From an uncultured Phocaeicola sp. (GTDB taxonomy: Bacteria > Bacteroidota > Bacteroidia > Bacteroidales > Bacteroidaceae): a stretch of 64,000 nt of DNA. The number at the start of each line of letters is the position of its first letter. The stretch's first letter is position 1. The translations under genes were made by a program, and so were the position numbers. The notes beneath the pieces are model-generated. The model ran no database searches. It was not told where the DNA came from and saw only the letters and a list, made by a program, of their open reading frames with translations. Location of the stretch: NCBI GenBank assembly GCA_947626525.1, contig CANQSM010000005.1, positions 1-64,000 of the forward strand. Direction: 5' to 3'. Below are positions 54,126 through 64,000 of this stretch, piece by piece.

Positions 54126-57100
54126 ATGAAATTATTTAAATACATACTGACAGCAACTTTCCTCGTCGTCATGACGAGCAACGCATATTCCCAGACGGGA
54201 ATCCTGTCCGGTAAAGTGACCGAGATATTCGGCGGAAAAGCCGAGCCGATGATGGGTGTGAACGTTACGGTCGTAAATAACCAAAACCGTACACTAGGCG
54301 GTGGCATTACGGATATAAACGGAACGTACAACATCAAAATCCCTAATGAAAAGAACCTGACCATTGTATTCTCTTACATCGGTATGAAAACCGAGCGTGT
54401 GAAATACACCGGACAGGAAAAACTGAACATGACCCTGAAAGACGATTCGCAGACCATGTCCGAAGTGGTCGTACAGGCAGAACGTCTGGACCGAAATGAA
54501 ATGGGTATCACTGCCCGTCAACAAGTATCCGCCACACAAAAGGTGAACATGGACGAACTGGTAGCGACCTCACCGGTTTCTTCTATCGAAGACGCACTGC
54601 AAGGCCAATTGGGAGGTGTGGATATTATATTGGGCGGTGGCGACCCCGGAGCGCGTGCCAGCATTCAAATCCGCGGAACAAGCACCTTGAACGCCAATTC
54701 CGACCCGTTAATCGTCATCGATGGAATTCCGTATCCGTCGGACATTTCCGAGGATACCGACTTCTCGAACTTAAATAATGAAGATTTAGGAGCCTTGTTG
54801 AATATCTCCCCACAAGACATCGCCTCCATCGAGGTATTGAAAGATGCCGCCGCAACGGCCATCTGGGGAACGAAAGGAGCCAACGGTGTGCTGATGATTA
54901 CCACCAAAAAGGGTACCGTCGGCAAGACCCGCTTCACCTTCTCATCCAAATTCTCGGCCAAAAGAGAGCCGTCGAGCATCCCCATGCTGAACGGTAACCA
55001 ATACAAGACCCTGATTTCCGAAGCGATCTGGAACAGTGCCAACTATTCGGGATTGAGCAATAGATACCTCGATTTGTTATTCAATACACCTGAAATTGCC
55101 AACAACCAAAATTGGGCTTACTACGATGAGTACGCGCAAAACACCGACTGGCTGGCAACTGTCCGCCAAAACACACATACATGGGACAACAACTTCTCCA
55201 TGAGTGGTGGAGGTGAAAAAGCCACTTACCGCTTCGCCTTAGGATATTTGGACGAAGGAGGTACCACCATCGGTACCGGCATGAACCGTATCAACTCTTC
55301 ATTGGACATTACGTACAAGTTCTCCGATAAGCTGAAATTCACGGCCTACTTCTCTTATTCACAGACGGATAAAGATGAGAACTACTACAATGTCCGCACG
55401 GAAGCATTCCGGAAGATGCCGAACAAATCGCCATATTATATCGATGACAAGACAGGCGAATACACTTCCGTGTACTTCAACCGTTACAACACGAATCCAA
55501 GCACCAGCGCGTTTGATGGAGCGCCTTCTTTGTCAGAAGACAGCGGTTCAAACTACAACCCCATAGCCATGGCCAAAGAAAGCAGAAACAATACGCTACA
55601 AAACGAAAGTAAAATCAACGTCCGTGCCGAATATAAATTCCTAAAGGACCTGACATATAGAGGATACGTATCTTTGAACATCCGTAACACCAAAGGACGC
55701 ATGTTCCTGCCGCAAGTGGCCACCGGTCTTCCCTGGGATGATCCCTATTCAAACCGTAGCACGGATACTTCGGCAGACCAGCTGACCATCAGCACGGAAA
55801 ACCAGTTGATGTACATCCGGAATTGGAACGATCGGCACAATCTCGTCGCCAACGCCATCTGGAGGACTTCGGAAACCAGTAAAAAGAGCTACGGCAGCCA
55901 GACTTCGGGCAACCCCAGTTCCGATTTGTCCGACCCGGTTATCGGAAGTACTGTACAGAAGAAATCTTCTAGCGAGTCGAAAACACGCAGTTTGAGCGGT
56001 GTGCTTAATGCGAACTACACCTATTTGAACCGCTATGTGTTCAATATAACAGCCAATATCGAAGGCAACTCGGCCATGGGTAGAAGCGAGCGCTGGGGAG
56101 TATTCCCGGCTGCCGGTGTGGCATGGCATTTGCAAGACGAGCCTTTCATGCGTGAAATAAAGTGGCTGCAAGAATTAAAATTGCGTTTCAGCGCCGGACA
56201 GAGCGGTAAGGCGGCAAGCGGTACAAGCCTCTATTTAGGCTCCTACCAAGCTACCGGTGACAACTATATGGGCATGGGTACGATAATTCCCAAGAAAATG
56301 CAATTGAACCGTTTGAAATGGGAAACAACCACCGAATACAACACCGGAGCGGATATCTCCTTATTGAAAGGAAGATTACGTTTCACCGTGGATGTATATC
56401 AGAAGTTCACGAAAGACCTGTTGCAAAGAAACGTAACCATCCCCAGCTCATTAGGTTATGGTTCGGATTACACAAAGATGGCTTATTTCAACTCAGGAAA
56501 AATGACAAACAGAGGTTGGGAGTTCCGGACAGATGTAGTATTCTATGAGAAAAAAGACCTCCGAATCGCCGGTTTCTTCAACATCGCCCGCAATACCAAC
56601 AAATTGACTGAAATGCCGGACAACTATTCGGAAGAAAACTACAGTTTCAAAAACGGAGAATACGCCTACCGTTGGGAAGTAGGCCGACCGATCGGATCTT
56701 TCTTCGGTTACCGGTACTTGGGCGTTTACCAAAACAAAGACGCCACGTATGCCCGCGACGCGGAAGGAAACATCATGAACGACGTGAACGGAAGTCCGAT
56801 TGTGATGCAGAACGGAACAGCCCCGGTAGCTCCCGGTGATGCCATTTACGAGGACATCAATCACGATGGTGTCATCAACGAATACGACATTGTCTATTTG
56901 GGAAATTCACAACCACGTTTCACCGGCGGTTGCGGTCTCAACATCAGCTACAAGAACTTCCGCTTATCAGCCAACTTCTACGGGCGTTACGGACAGGATG
57001 TCATCAACAGCACCCGTATGAGCAATGAATCCATGTACGGCACAAACAACCAAAGTACGGCTGTATTGAGAAGATGGCGTAACGAAGGCGACATCACGGA

Positions 57101-57398
57101 TATTCCGCGCGCGCTCTATAACGAAGGCTATAACTATTTAGGTTCCGACCGCTTCGTGGAGGACGCTTCATACTTGCGCCTGAAATCCTTGTCACTCACC
57201 TACAAGGTACCGAATAAACTTTGCCAAAACTGGGGACTCAATTCATTGGAAGTGTATGTAACCGGCTATAACCTGTTCACCTGGACCAAATATACCGGTC
57301 AGGATCCGGAAGTGAAAACCACGAACACTTACGCCAAGGATTCGGCTATCACCCCTATTTCCAAGCAATTTACCTGTGGTATCAATTTAAGTTTCTAA
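54126..57398 (+). CDS. SusC/RagA family TonB-linked outer membrane receptor
   Basis: 1090 residues. Signal peptide (YILTATFLVVMTSNAYSQ), then a carboxypeptidase-regulatory-like domain (LSGKVTEIFGGKAEPMMGVNV, about 25-105), the plug (DALQGQLGGVDIILGGGDPG, IQIRGTSTLNANSDPLIVIDG) and a 22-strand barrel ending in an aromatic residue (CGINLSF). It imports oligosaccharide with energy from TonB and forms a lidded pair with the SusD encoded 14 bp later. The order SusC-SusD and the RG-I enzymes upstream support rhamnogalacturonan as ligand. Confidence 0.95.
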   Translation: MKLFKYILTATFLVVMTSNAYSQTGILSGKVTEIFGGKAEPMMGVNVTVVNNQNRTLGGGITDINGTYNIKIPNEKNLTIVFSYIGMKTERVKYTGQEKLNMTLKDDSQTMSEVVVQAERLDRNEMGITARQQVSATQKVNMDELVATSPVSSIEDALQGQLGGVDIILGGGDPGARASIQIRGTSTLNANSDPLIVIDGIPYPSDISEDTDFSNLNNEDLGALLNISPQDIASIEVLKDAAATAIWGTKGANGVLMITTKKGTVGKTRFTFSSKFSAKREPSSIPMLNGNQYKTLISEAIWNSANYSGLSNRYLDLLFNTPEIANNQNWAYYDEYAQNTDWLATVRQNTHTWDNNFSMSGGGEKATYRFALGYLDEGGTTIGTGMNRINSSLDITYKFSDKLKFTAYFSYSQTDKDENYYNVRTEAFRKMPNKSPYYIDDKTGEYTSVYFNRYNTNPSTSAFDGAPSLSEDSGSNYNPIAMAKESRNNTLQNESKINVRAEYKFLKDLTYRGYVSLNIRNTKGRMFLPQVATGLPWDDPYSNRSTDTSADQLTISTENQLMYIRNWNDRHNLVANAIWRTSETSKKSYGSQTSGNPSSDLSDPVIGSTVQKKSSSESKTRSLSGVLNANYTYLNRYVFNITANIEGNSAMGRSERWGVFPAAGVAWHLQDEPFMREIKWLQELKLRFSAGQSGKAASGTSLYLGSYQATGDNYMGMGTIIPKKMQLNRLKWETTTEYNTGADISLLKGRLRFTVDVYQKFTKDLLQRNVTIPSSLGYGSDYTKMAYFNSGKMTNRGWEFRTDVVFYEKKDLRIAGFFNIARNTNKLTEMPDNYSEENYSFKNGEYAYRWEVGRPIGSFFGYRYLGVYQNKDATYARDAEGNIMNDVNGSPIVMQNGTAPVAPGDAIYEDINHDGVINEYDIVYLGNSQPRFTGGCGLNISYKNFRLSANFYGRYGQDVINSTRMSNESMYGTNNQSTAVLRRWRNEGDITDIPRALYNEGYNYLGSDRFVEDASYLRLKSLSLTYKVPNKLCQNWGLNSLEVYVTGYNLFTWTKYTGQDPEVKTTNTYAKDSAITPISKQFTCGINLSF

Positions 57399-57412
57399 AA
57401 AGATTCATAAAC

Positions 57413-58942
57413 ATGAAAAAGATATTTATAACATCACTTTTAATCGGAGGCTTATTGACAAGCGGCTGTAATGATTATCTGGAGATTTTGCCGAAAGATC
57501 AACAAGCGAGAGACCAATATTGGGCATCCTCCGAAGATGTGGAAAGCATTCTTGCGGAAGGATATTATACCATGCGAAGTCTCCCCTCCACCTTCTTCGA
57601 ATGGGGAGAACTCCGTGCCGGCTCCATGACCACAACAGTCGTGGACGGACAGAAACTGGAGACATTCCAAACGCTTCCAAGCAATTCATTGGTGAAATGG
57701 AGCAACTTCTACCATATTATCGGTATGGCCAATCAGGTACTGAAATATGCGCCGGGAGTAATGGAGGTGGACGACAGTTACAAGGAGGCTCAAATGAAGT
57801 CGCATCAGACCGAAGCCTATTTCCTGCGCGCCCTCTCCTATTTCTATCTGGTACGCAACTTCAAAGAGGTACCGTTAATTCTGGAACCGTATGATACGGA
57901 TGACCAGCCCATCTATATGGCCAAGTCATCGGAAGCCGACATCATCGCGCAAATCAAGGAAGACATTGAAACAGCTTTAGCGAGCGGTGCGGCAAAAGAG
58001 ATGTTCAACTCGACGACGACATGGAGCAATCCAAGTAAAGGCCGTGCCACCAAATGGGCCCTCTATGCGCTCATGGCTGATGTCTGCCTGTGGAATGAGG
58101 ATTATGATGAGTGTATCGAGTATGCCGATTTGCTGCTGAATGCCAGCTCCGGAATTCGTCCGGTATTCATGAGCGACCCCATGCAATGGTTCTCCATCTA
58201 CTATCCGGGTAATAGCAACGAATCCATTTTCGAGATTCCGTTCGACAACAATCTGAACCAGGCTAACGGAAGCCCCAGCGCAAAAACGATACCCACCGAC
58301 ATGGCTACCCTTCCAACGTACTGTTTCTCGACAACCATGACCGAGAAGCTGGAAACGGAAGCGCTTTCTTCCCCTTCGACTGTCGGAAGAGCGCGAAACA
58401 CCTACCACATGTTGGAAATGGAGGAGAACTATTCTTTCGTTTGGAAATATGCGGGCATCGATGAGCAAACACAACGCGGTAGCGACGCGCAAGACGCCAA
58501 CTTCATTATCTACCGCATGGCGGACATCATTCTGATGAAAGCGGAAGCTTTAATCTGCAGCGGCGGGACAGCCAACTGGACGGAAGCGATAAGACTGATC
58601 AACCAAATCCGCGCACGGGCCGGTGCCAATACGGTCGATCCCTCCATTGAAGAGGAGACCGAAGAGAGTATGTTGACCGAATACCTGTTGCCCGAACGTG
58701 AAATGGAATTCGCCGCGGAAGGGAAACGGTGGTACGACTTGCTCCGCTTTGCCAGGAAACACAACAACCAATACAAGCAACAGTTTATGAATCTCATTCT
58801 GGAAAACAACGTGGAAGGAAACCAGAAATGGTTGAAATCCGCTCTCCAAAGCGAAGACGCATGGTTTCTGCCCATCGCCGAAAGCGAGTTGACCAGCAAC
58901 AAATTATTGGTTCAGAATCCATATTACGGTGTAACAAATTAA
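57413..58942 (+). CDS. SusD/RagB family nutrient-binding lipoprotein
   Basis: 509 residues. MKKIFITSLLIGGLLTSGCN is a lipoprotein signal with lipobox LTSGC. TPR-like helices and SusD blocks follow: SEAYFLRALSYFYLVRNF-type (TEAYFLRALSYFYLVRNFKEVPLI), LRMADIILMKAEALI-type (YRMADIILMKAEALI) and LLPEREMEFAAEGKRWYDLLRF. It acts as the lid of the SusC barrel and captures glycan. The next gene begins 11 bp later. Confidence 0.95.
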   Translation: MKKIFITSLLIGGLLTSGCNDYLEILPKDQQARDQYWASSEDVESILAEGYYTMRSLPSTFFEWGELRAGSMTTTVVDGQKLETFQTLPSNSLVKWSNFYHIIGMANQVLKYAPGVMEVDDSYKEAQMKSHQTEAYFLRALSYFYLVRNFKEVPLILEPYDTDDQPIYMAKSSEADIIAQIKEDIETALASGAAKEMFNSTTTWSNPSKGRATKWALYALMADVCLWNEDYDECIEYADLLLNASSGIRPVFMSDPMQWFSIYYPGNSNESIFEIPFDNNLNQANGSPSAKTIPTDMATLPTYCFSTTMTEKLETEALSSPSTVGRARNTYHMLEMEENYSFVWKYAGIDEQTQRGSDAQDANFIIYRMADIILMKAEALICSGGTANWTEAIRLINQIRARAGANTVDPSIEEETEESMLTEYLLPEREMEFAAEGKRWYDLLRFARKHNNQYKQQFMNLILENNVEGNQKWLKSALQSEDAWFLPIAESELTSNKLLVQNPYYGVTN

Positions 58943-58953
58943 TCAAAGCATTT

Positions 58954-60669
58954 ATGAAAAAAATAAAATTCTATGTATGTTTGATGTTGTCGTGCCTGTT
59001 TTCGTTCACTGCTTGTGACGATGAATTCAAGGACGAAACGTATGTGCTCTACGATATGCAGCCTGCATCGACTTATCTATCCGACCGATCGGAAGATTTC
59101 TCCGAATGGATAAAGATTATGAAATATGCAGACCTCTACAATGCAGTGAACGTGGCTACCCAATATTTCACGCTGTTTGTCCCGAACAATCAGGCGGTGA
59201 CGGAATTCTACGCCAAGAAAGGAGTCTCTTCCATTGAGGAATTGGGTGAAGAGTATGCCAAGACACTGGTCCGGTTCCATGTCATCAACGATACGATTAA
59301 TCAGGAAACTTTCATCAGCACCGACGGGGATTTGGAAACACAAACCTTGTCCGAAGATTATCTGAATGTTTCGTACGGAACCGGAAATGAAAACGCCGGA
59401 GGCTTGCAGTCGCTGTATTTGAACAAAGAAGCGCATGTGGTAGAACTGGCCAACCACGTGAGCAACGGATATGTGTATGTGCTTGAAAACGTAATGACCC
59501 CTCTTACCGAAAGTGTCTACGATCGGATCCAAGAAGAAAGCGAATACGGCATATTCAAAACAGCGCTCGATGAGACGAAACTCGGCGCGCGCATTCACGA
59601 GATCTACGAAAACGTGCCGGACGCCAATGGAAAAGTGACACAACAAAAGCGGAACTATACAGTGCTGGCTGTCACCGACGCGACATTCCAAGCCGAAGGC
59701 ATTGCCGACTTCAATGGTCTGGCAAACCGGCTGGGAGCGGGAACAGACTACACGAATCCGGAAAACGCGCTCTATAAATATGTAGCCTACCACATCATTT
59801 CAGGTATGTACAGCCTCAGCAGAATGCAACAATTCGACACGGAAGGCAGCGCGTCGAAACTGTGGAACACTCTTTCCAACGACTATCTGATAAAAACCAG
59901 TGAAGAAGGGGACGGATTCTATCTGAATTACGACAACCAGGAAAGCCGCAGTCAATTCGTAGAAGACAACTGCGACATCAAAGCGAAAAACGGATACATC
60001 CACCAACTCTCCAGCTGCTTATGGGTAACGGAGCAGAAACCGGAAAGTGTCCTGTTCGATCTCTGCGACTTCGAAGAGATAGCCAACGCCATCGCGGCAG
60101 GCAAGGCCGATGCGAACTGTGTCTACCAGACCGTAGGAAGCAGCGAAGGATGGCTGGATTGTACCGAACTGGACATCTATCAAAGCTATGCGCCGAACCC
60201 GAGTTCATGGCGCCCGGGAACCTGCCCCGACGGTTTGCTGAACTATATGAACGCCAAGTCAAGCAACGACTGGCAATACGCCCAGAATCATGATTACTTG
60301 GTATTCAATGTGGGATACATGGGCTGGTTCTCCGTACAAACGCCAACGATTCTGAAAGGAAAATACAAGGTATCCATCCAATTCGGTCATGCCAAAAGCA
60401 TCGATTTCATCGCTAAGGCAAGCGATGGCAGCAACGGAGGCCAGATGGATATAAGTTTCGATGACAAGGTCATTACTTGTTATCCTTATACGAGTGACCA
60501 CAAGACGGGAAACTCTTACAACTTCTCTTACGAAGTAGGCGAATGGGAGTTCGACAGCACCGCCTCCCATACGTTCAAGCTGACGCTGAAAGACCCAACG
60601 GCCAGCAAGAACTCCAACTACCGTATGTATATAGATTATATTTTATTTGAACCTGTAACAGAAGAATAA
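58954..60669 (+). CDS. FAS1 lipoprotein with C-terminal carbohydrate-binding-like domain, 571 aa
   Basis: Start ATG 58954, MKKIKFYVCLMLSCLFSFT with lipobox FTAC. The open frame extends 75 codons upstream into susD but that part is out-of-frame translation. Two FAS1 modules (YFTLFVPNNQAVTEFY near 65-80; YTVLAVTDATFQAEG near 235) are followed by a C-terminal region (about 365-571) of beta-rich sequence: KGKYKVSIQFGHAKS, FKLTLKDPTASKNS and YRMYIDYILFEPV. This ending resembles CBM6/35-type jelly rolls. The combination suggests a surface glycan-binding protein; its ligand is inferred to be pectin-derived. Confidence 0.82.
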   Translation: MKKIKFYVCLMLSCLFSFTACDDEFKDETYVLYDMQPASTYLSDRSEDFSEWIKIMKYADLYNAVNVATQYFTLFVPNNQAVTEFYAKKGVSSIEELGEEYAKTLVRFHVINDTINQETFISTDGDLETQTLSEDYLNVSYGTGNENAGGLQSLYLNKEAHVVELANHVSNGYVYVLENVMTPLTESVYDRIQEESEYGIFKTALDETKLGARIHEIYENVPDANGKVTQQKRNYTVLAVTDATFQAEGIADFNGLANRLGAGTDYTNPENALYKYVAYHIISGMYSLSRMQQFDTEGSASKLWNTLSNDYLIKTSEEGDGFYLNYDNQESRSQFVEDNCDIKAKNGYIHQLSSCLWVTEQKPESVLFDLCDFEEIANAIAAGKADANCVYQTVGSSEGWLDCTELDIYQSYAPNPSSWRPGTCPDGLLNYMNAKSSNDWQYAQNHDYLVFNVGYMGWFSVQTPTILKGKYKVSIQFGHAKSIDFIAKASDGSNGGQMDISFDDKVITCYPYTSDHKTGNSYNFSYEVGEWEFDSTASHTFKLTLKDPTASKNSNYRMYIDYILFEPVTEE

Positions 60670-60673
60670 AGCC

Positions 60674-62377
60674 ATGAAAAGAAAGATATATTTATTATGC
60701 TCCATTTTGGCGGGCGGTATCATGACAAGCGGTTGTTCCGACACATGGGACGATCATTACAAAGGAGAAGAGAGTGTGGTGGAAAACACCTCCATCACCA
60801 GTGTCAACCAGCCAATCACCTCCTATTTGGCGAACGAGGAATCCCTCAGCGGCATGTACCAGTTGTTCCAAGAGACAGGAGTACTGGAACAACTGAACAA
60901 TATCACAGGACAACTCTACACGGTGCTGGCCGTGGAGGGACAAGGCCCCAAAGCAGCCAAAGCCGAATCATCGGCCGATGACATTTACATGGCCCAATCT
61001 TATGTATCGAGCGTCGGGCTGGCCCCCTCAAGCATCACGAACGGACAGCGCATCAAGATGTGGAACGGCAAATTCCTGGAAATCACGAAATCGGAGGATG
61101 ACGAAACCATCAAATTCGCCAATTCGGAAGTGTCGAGAATAGTGAAACTGAATGACGGCTATCTCTATGTCCTGAAAGAAGAGGTGGAATCTCCCCGCAG
61201 CCTCTATGAGACGATCAAAGCTTTAGGGGATGACTATTCCATATTCCGCGAAATGGTACTCTCGCGCAACCAGATAGTGTTCGATAAGGCCAACAGTGAA
61301 GTGATCGATGTGGACGCGACAGGAAACAACGTTTATGATTCCATCTTCATCGAAAAAGCCTCCTACTTTGAGAGTAAAGGCTTCGACCTCATGTCTGAAG
61401 GAGGAAACTCCACCTTGTTGATACCTTCCAACGAAGTGATCAACGAAGCCATCAGTACAGCGAAAAGAAACCTCAGCGACTGGGGGCTGGAACGGGAAGA
61501 CAGCGTATTGCAAAACTGGGTTTTTCAGAGCATGTTCTACAATACCCGATATACGAAAGAGGATTTCGAAACGAACACCGACTTGAAATCCGTCTTCGGC
61601 ACACAATGGCGTACCACCGTGCAGGAAGTGGACTTGGACAATCCGGTTACCCTCTCCAACGGAATCGCATATTATGTAAAAAAAATAAAAATCCCGACCA
61701 ATGTATTAATATACAGGTTGAAAGATTATTATAGATGGTACGAGTACATGACCGCCTCGGAAATCAGCACTTATTTCGTCACGGAGAATCTAAGTTATGA
61801 GAAGATTCGCCAAAGCGGTAAAATGTCGGGACTTGGTTGGACGCAAGCCGGCGTGGACAAGTATGGAAACTACCTGTTCCCGGAAATAGAATACTACTAT
61901 GTGCTGGCATTTACGCTGACAGATAGCGAAAACAAATCATACGAGCTGACATTCACGCCGTTTAAGTTTACCGGTGACGCCAATGCCCATACCGTCAGAG
62001 ACTACAAAATACCTCCCGGTGAATATGATCTGTGTTTGGGATTCGAACAGAACAAGAATCACGAATTAGGAGATATAGAAGTTTACTTCAACGGAAAATA
62101 TATTACCAAAGTTTCGGATAGTCAGCTGACAGGATCGGGTTTTCACTACGACCGAGCCGGTCAAGGTTACCCGGAAGGCTTTGATACGAACGCCGCCAAA
62201 AAAGCCGGTTGGAGCAAGGCAAGCAATTATGACAGAGATGGTACCAAAGTGGGCACTGTAACCATTGAAGGAGACGAAGCCCAGACAGTGGAATTGCGTT
62301 TTGTGGGTTCAGGGAGCAAATTAGCACGTTGCTGGTTACACCACTGGTGTCTGAAACCGACCTCCAACTGTTATTAA
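60674..62377 (+). CDS. FAS1 lipoprotein with C-terminal beta-sandwich domain, 567 aa
   Basis: MKRKIYLLCSILAGGIMTSGC gives a lipobox MTSGC. Fasciclin-like blocks are QLYTVLAVEGQGP near 80 and STLLIPSNEVINEAI near 250. The second half (about 380-567) is beta-rich, with FTLTDSENKSYELTFTPFKF, GEYDLCLGFEQNKNHELGDIEVYFNG and VELRFVGSGSK, as in domains that bind carbohydrates. It begins 4 bp after the previous gene and is likely its partner or a divergent duplicate. It belongs to the outer-membrane operon. FAS1 assignment is less certain than for the other two. Confidence 0.75.
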   Translation: MKRKIYLLCSILAGGIMTSGCSDTWDDHYKGEESVVENTSITSVNQPITSYLANEESLSGMYQLFQETGVLEQLNNITGQLYTVLAVEGQGPKAAKAESSADDIYMAQSYVSSVGLAPSSITNGQRIKMWNGKFLEITKSEDDETIKFANSEVSRIVKLNDGYLYVLKEEVESPRSLYETIKALGDDYSIFREMVLSRNQIVFDKANSEVIDVDATGNNVYDSIFIEKASYFESKGFDLMSEGGNSTLLIPSNEVINEAISTAKRNLSDWGLEREDSVLQNWVFQSMFYNTRYTKEDFETNTDLKSVFGTQWRTTVQEVDLDNPVTLSNGIAYYVKKIKIPTNVLIYRLKDYYRWYEYMTASEISTYFVTENLSYEKIRQSGKMSGLGWTQAGVDKYGNYLFPEIEYYYVLAFTLTDSENKSYELTFTPFKFTGDANAHTVRDYKIPPGEYDLCLGFEQNKNHELGDIEVYFNGKYITKVSDSQLTGSGFHYDRAGQGYPEGFDTNAAKKAGWSKASNYDRDGTKVGTVTIEGDEAQTVELRFVGSGSKLARCWLHHWCLKPTSNCY

Positions 62378-62398
62378 CCAGAACGAAATTGAAACATT

Positions 62399-64000
62399 AT
62401 GAAAAAGATAAATTTAGTACTCTTCATAGCATTGTTCAGCCTGTCCGTAACCAAATCGTATGCGCAGGAGACCAGCACGATAAGCGGAAAAGTGCTGTCG
62501 ACACTGAACATTCCGGTAGAAGGTGCCGTGATCTCTGTTACAGGCAGCGAAGATGTCAAGACAGACAAGGACGGAAACTTCACCATCACGTGTAAAAATC
62601 CCAAAGATGCCACCATTGCGGTATGGGCAGCCGGTTACTATCAGGTATTGCAAGCTGTGGATGGCCGCAAGGAGGTAACTTTCGTTGTGATTCCCGAAAC
62701 ACAACACCGTTACAACGAAACCAAGGTATTGCCATTCCGGATTGACAACAACCTGGAACACACATCCGCGGAAAACATCGCCAAAAAGGACTTCCTGTTG
62801 GGAAGCATGAAAATAGACCGTGCCCTGTCCGGTCAAATAGCCGGTCTGCAGGTAACACGCGGCAGCGGTATGCCGGGCGAAGGAAGCGCCTTCAACTTAC
62901 GCGGAATCCGCTCGTTCATAGGCGAGAACTCTCCCTTGATTGTCATTGACGGGGTGCCTTATCGTCCCGACACGAAAGATTCTCCTCTCATCAACGGGTT
63001 GGGACGGGACATCTTCTCGGCTTACAACATCAACGATATTCAGAACATCACGGTTCTGAAAGGAGCGGATGCCGCCATCTACGGCTCGATGGGTTCCAAT
63101 GGAGTGATTCTCATCGAGACGGACGCCGCCACCTCCGAGAACCTGAACACGGAAATCAGCTATTACGGACAGTTCGGCACGAGTTGGAACAACAAACGGA
63201 TGCCCCTGTTAAGCGGAACGGAATACAAGTCCTACTTATCGGATGCCGGCATGAACTATTACGGTTCCATGGTGACGTTGTTCTCCCGTTTCCCATTCCT
63301 CGACTCTACGGCCCCGAACATTTACCAGCGTTATTACAACAACGCGGCCAATACCGATTGGCAGGATCTGATTTACCAGAACGGATTGGTAACCGACCAT
63401 CTGTTCAGGGTAGAAGGTGGTGACGCCATCGCCAAATACGACATTTCGTTGGGTTATTCCAATGAAGAGGGTATCCTGAAGAGTACGAAGAGACAACGCT
63501 ACCACACCATGTTGAACGGTAACTTCCTCGTAAACAAGAACATGGAAATCTATGCGTCCGTAGGATTGGCCTATCTGACCGGTTCTTATCAGGAACAAGG
63601 CATGAACGTACGTACCAACCCTCTTCTGGCCGCCTATGCCCAGTCACCTGTACTGTATCCGTACCAGCGGCTCCAGCAAACCGACGGAAGCATCGACAAC
63701 ACGCCTCTTTACTCACAATACTATTTCGGCGCTCCCAACCTCTGGAAACAGAATGGCGACGGAGATAATTTTGCGGATGCGATGGACGCGGCGGTGAGCA
63801 ACCCGTTGGCCATTGTCAACACCCTGGATGCCAGCAGCCGTCAATATGACGTGAACGTGAAAGCGGGATTCAACTATAAAATACTCCGGGACCTGACGTT
63901 GAACGGAACGATAGGCATCTATTACAATTACAACAGTGAGCACATGTTCATTCCGGGCAAGACCGACAAAACCATCATTCCGGTGACAGACTATTACGGT
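62399..64000 (+). CDS. second SusC/RagA-type TonB-dependent receptor, partial (3' end beyond window)
   Basis: ATG at 62399 starts MKKINLVLFIALFSLSVTKSYAQ, a signal peptide. The carboxypeptidase-regulatory-like domain (SGKVLSTLNIPVEGAVISV) and plug (ALSGQIAGLQVTRGSG, LRGIRSFIGENSPLIVIDGVPYRP, LKGADAAIYGSMGSNGVILIETD) are complete. About 530 residues are visible and the frame is open at the edge. It is 21 bp after the previous FAS1 gene, so the operon has two different SusC receptors. A SusD partner may lie further downstream. Confidence 0.9.
   Translation, partial: MKKINLVLFIALFSLSVTKSYAQETSTISGKVLSTLNIPVEGAVISVTGSEDVKTDKDGNFTITCKNPKDATIAVWAAGYYQVLQAVDGRKEVTFVVIPETQHRYNETKVLPFRIDNNLEHTSAENIAKKDFLLGSMKIDRALSGQIAGLQVTRGSGMPGEGSAFNLRGIRSFIGENSPLIVIDGVPYRPDTKDSPLINGLGRDIFSAYNINDIQNITVLKGADAAIYGSMGSNGVILIETDAATSENLNTEISYYGQFGTSWNNKRMPLLSGTEYKSYLSDAGMNYYGSMVTLFSRFPFLDSTAPNIYQRYYNNAANTDWQDLIYQNGLVTDHLFRVEGGDAIAKYDISLGYSNEEGILKSTKRQRYHTMLNGNFLVNKNMEIYASVGLAYLTGSYQEQGMNVRTNPLLAAYAQSPVLYPYQRLQQTDGSIDNTPLYSQYYFGAPNLWKQNGDGDNFADAMDAAVSNPLAIVNTLDASSRQYDVNVKAGFNYKILRDLTLNGTIGIYYNYNSEHMFIPGKTDKTIIPVTDYYG

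Noticed and set aside
58729-58953. 75-codon upstream extension of the second FAS1 gene
   Set aside because: It overlaps the susD 3' end in another frame; the lipoprotein signal begins at 58954.

Overview
The window is a piece of a Bacteroidales chromosome, most like Bacteroides or Parabacteroides; the genus cannot be fixed from what is visible. The signs are Bacteroidetes-type promoters (TTTG about 19-21 bp before TAnnTTTG), little use of Shine-Dalgarno sites, GldH and RicT-type proteins, a hybrid two-component sensor and two SusC-type receptors with a SusD partner. Housekeeping genes have moderate GC, and several accessory blocks are visibly more AT-rich.

Layout. (1) 1-6425, minus strand: an accessory operon transcribed from a good promoter at 6455-6485. 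In order it encodes a large radical SAM enzyme, a phospholipase-D/SF2 helicase fusion, a 49-residue protein, and a DndD/Rad50-like SMC ATPase with a zinc-hook-like motif, cut by the window edge. I know no described system with this set; it looks like a nucleic-acid modification or defence cassette. (2) 6426-7300: gene debris (a truncated HTH regulator, a frameshifted AlbA_2/RecG-like protein) and two copies of one long palindrome, a scar region beside the cassette. (3) 7368-14689: ordinary genes (flavoprotein, tadA, small RHH-like protein, yraN, mmcQ/yjbR, birA, MATE pump, pyrH, M3 peptidase). (4) 14716-20622: a second candidate defence cassette of three overlapping genes, DUF6361 protein, PLD-family protein and SNF2-like helicase, placed between the peptidase and cysK. 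(5) 21120-29281: sulfur and methionine metabolism (cysK, metY, metF), mnmA, an orphan LuxR-type response regulator, the DNA polymerase III delta-prime-like subunit, ricT and gldH. (6) 29256-36558, minus strand: the cell-elongation operon purH-mreB-mreC-mreD-mrdA-rodA. (7) 36746-38313: frr and rsgA. (8) 38317-64000: a pectin/rhamnogalacturonan-I polysaccharide utilization locus.

The utilization locus holds a hybrid two-component regulator, a tandem CE12-type acetylesterase, a GH28 hydrolase, a GH2 enzyme and a PL11 rhamnogalacturonan lyase. These are followed by an AT-rich orphan gene and an outer-membrane operon FAS1 - SusC - SusD - FAS1 - FAS1 - SusC (the last gene runs off the window). The likely logic is this: surface FAS1/SusD lipoproteins capture RG-I fragments, SusC receptors import them, periplasmic lyase, hydrolases and esterase degrade them, and the HTCS senses an oligosaccharide and induces the locus.

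No rRNA, tRNA, CRISPR array or intact insertion sequence was recognised. All family assignments come from reading motifs, without database searches.
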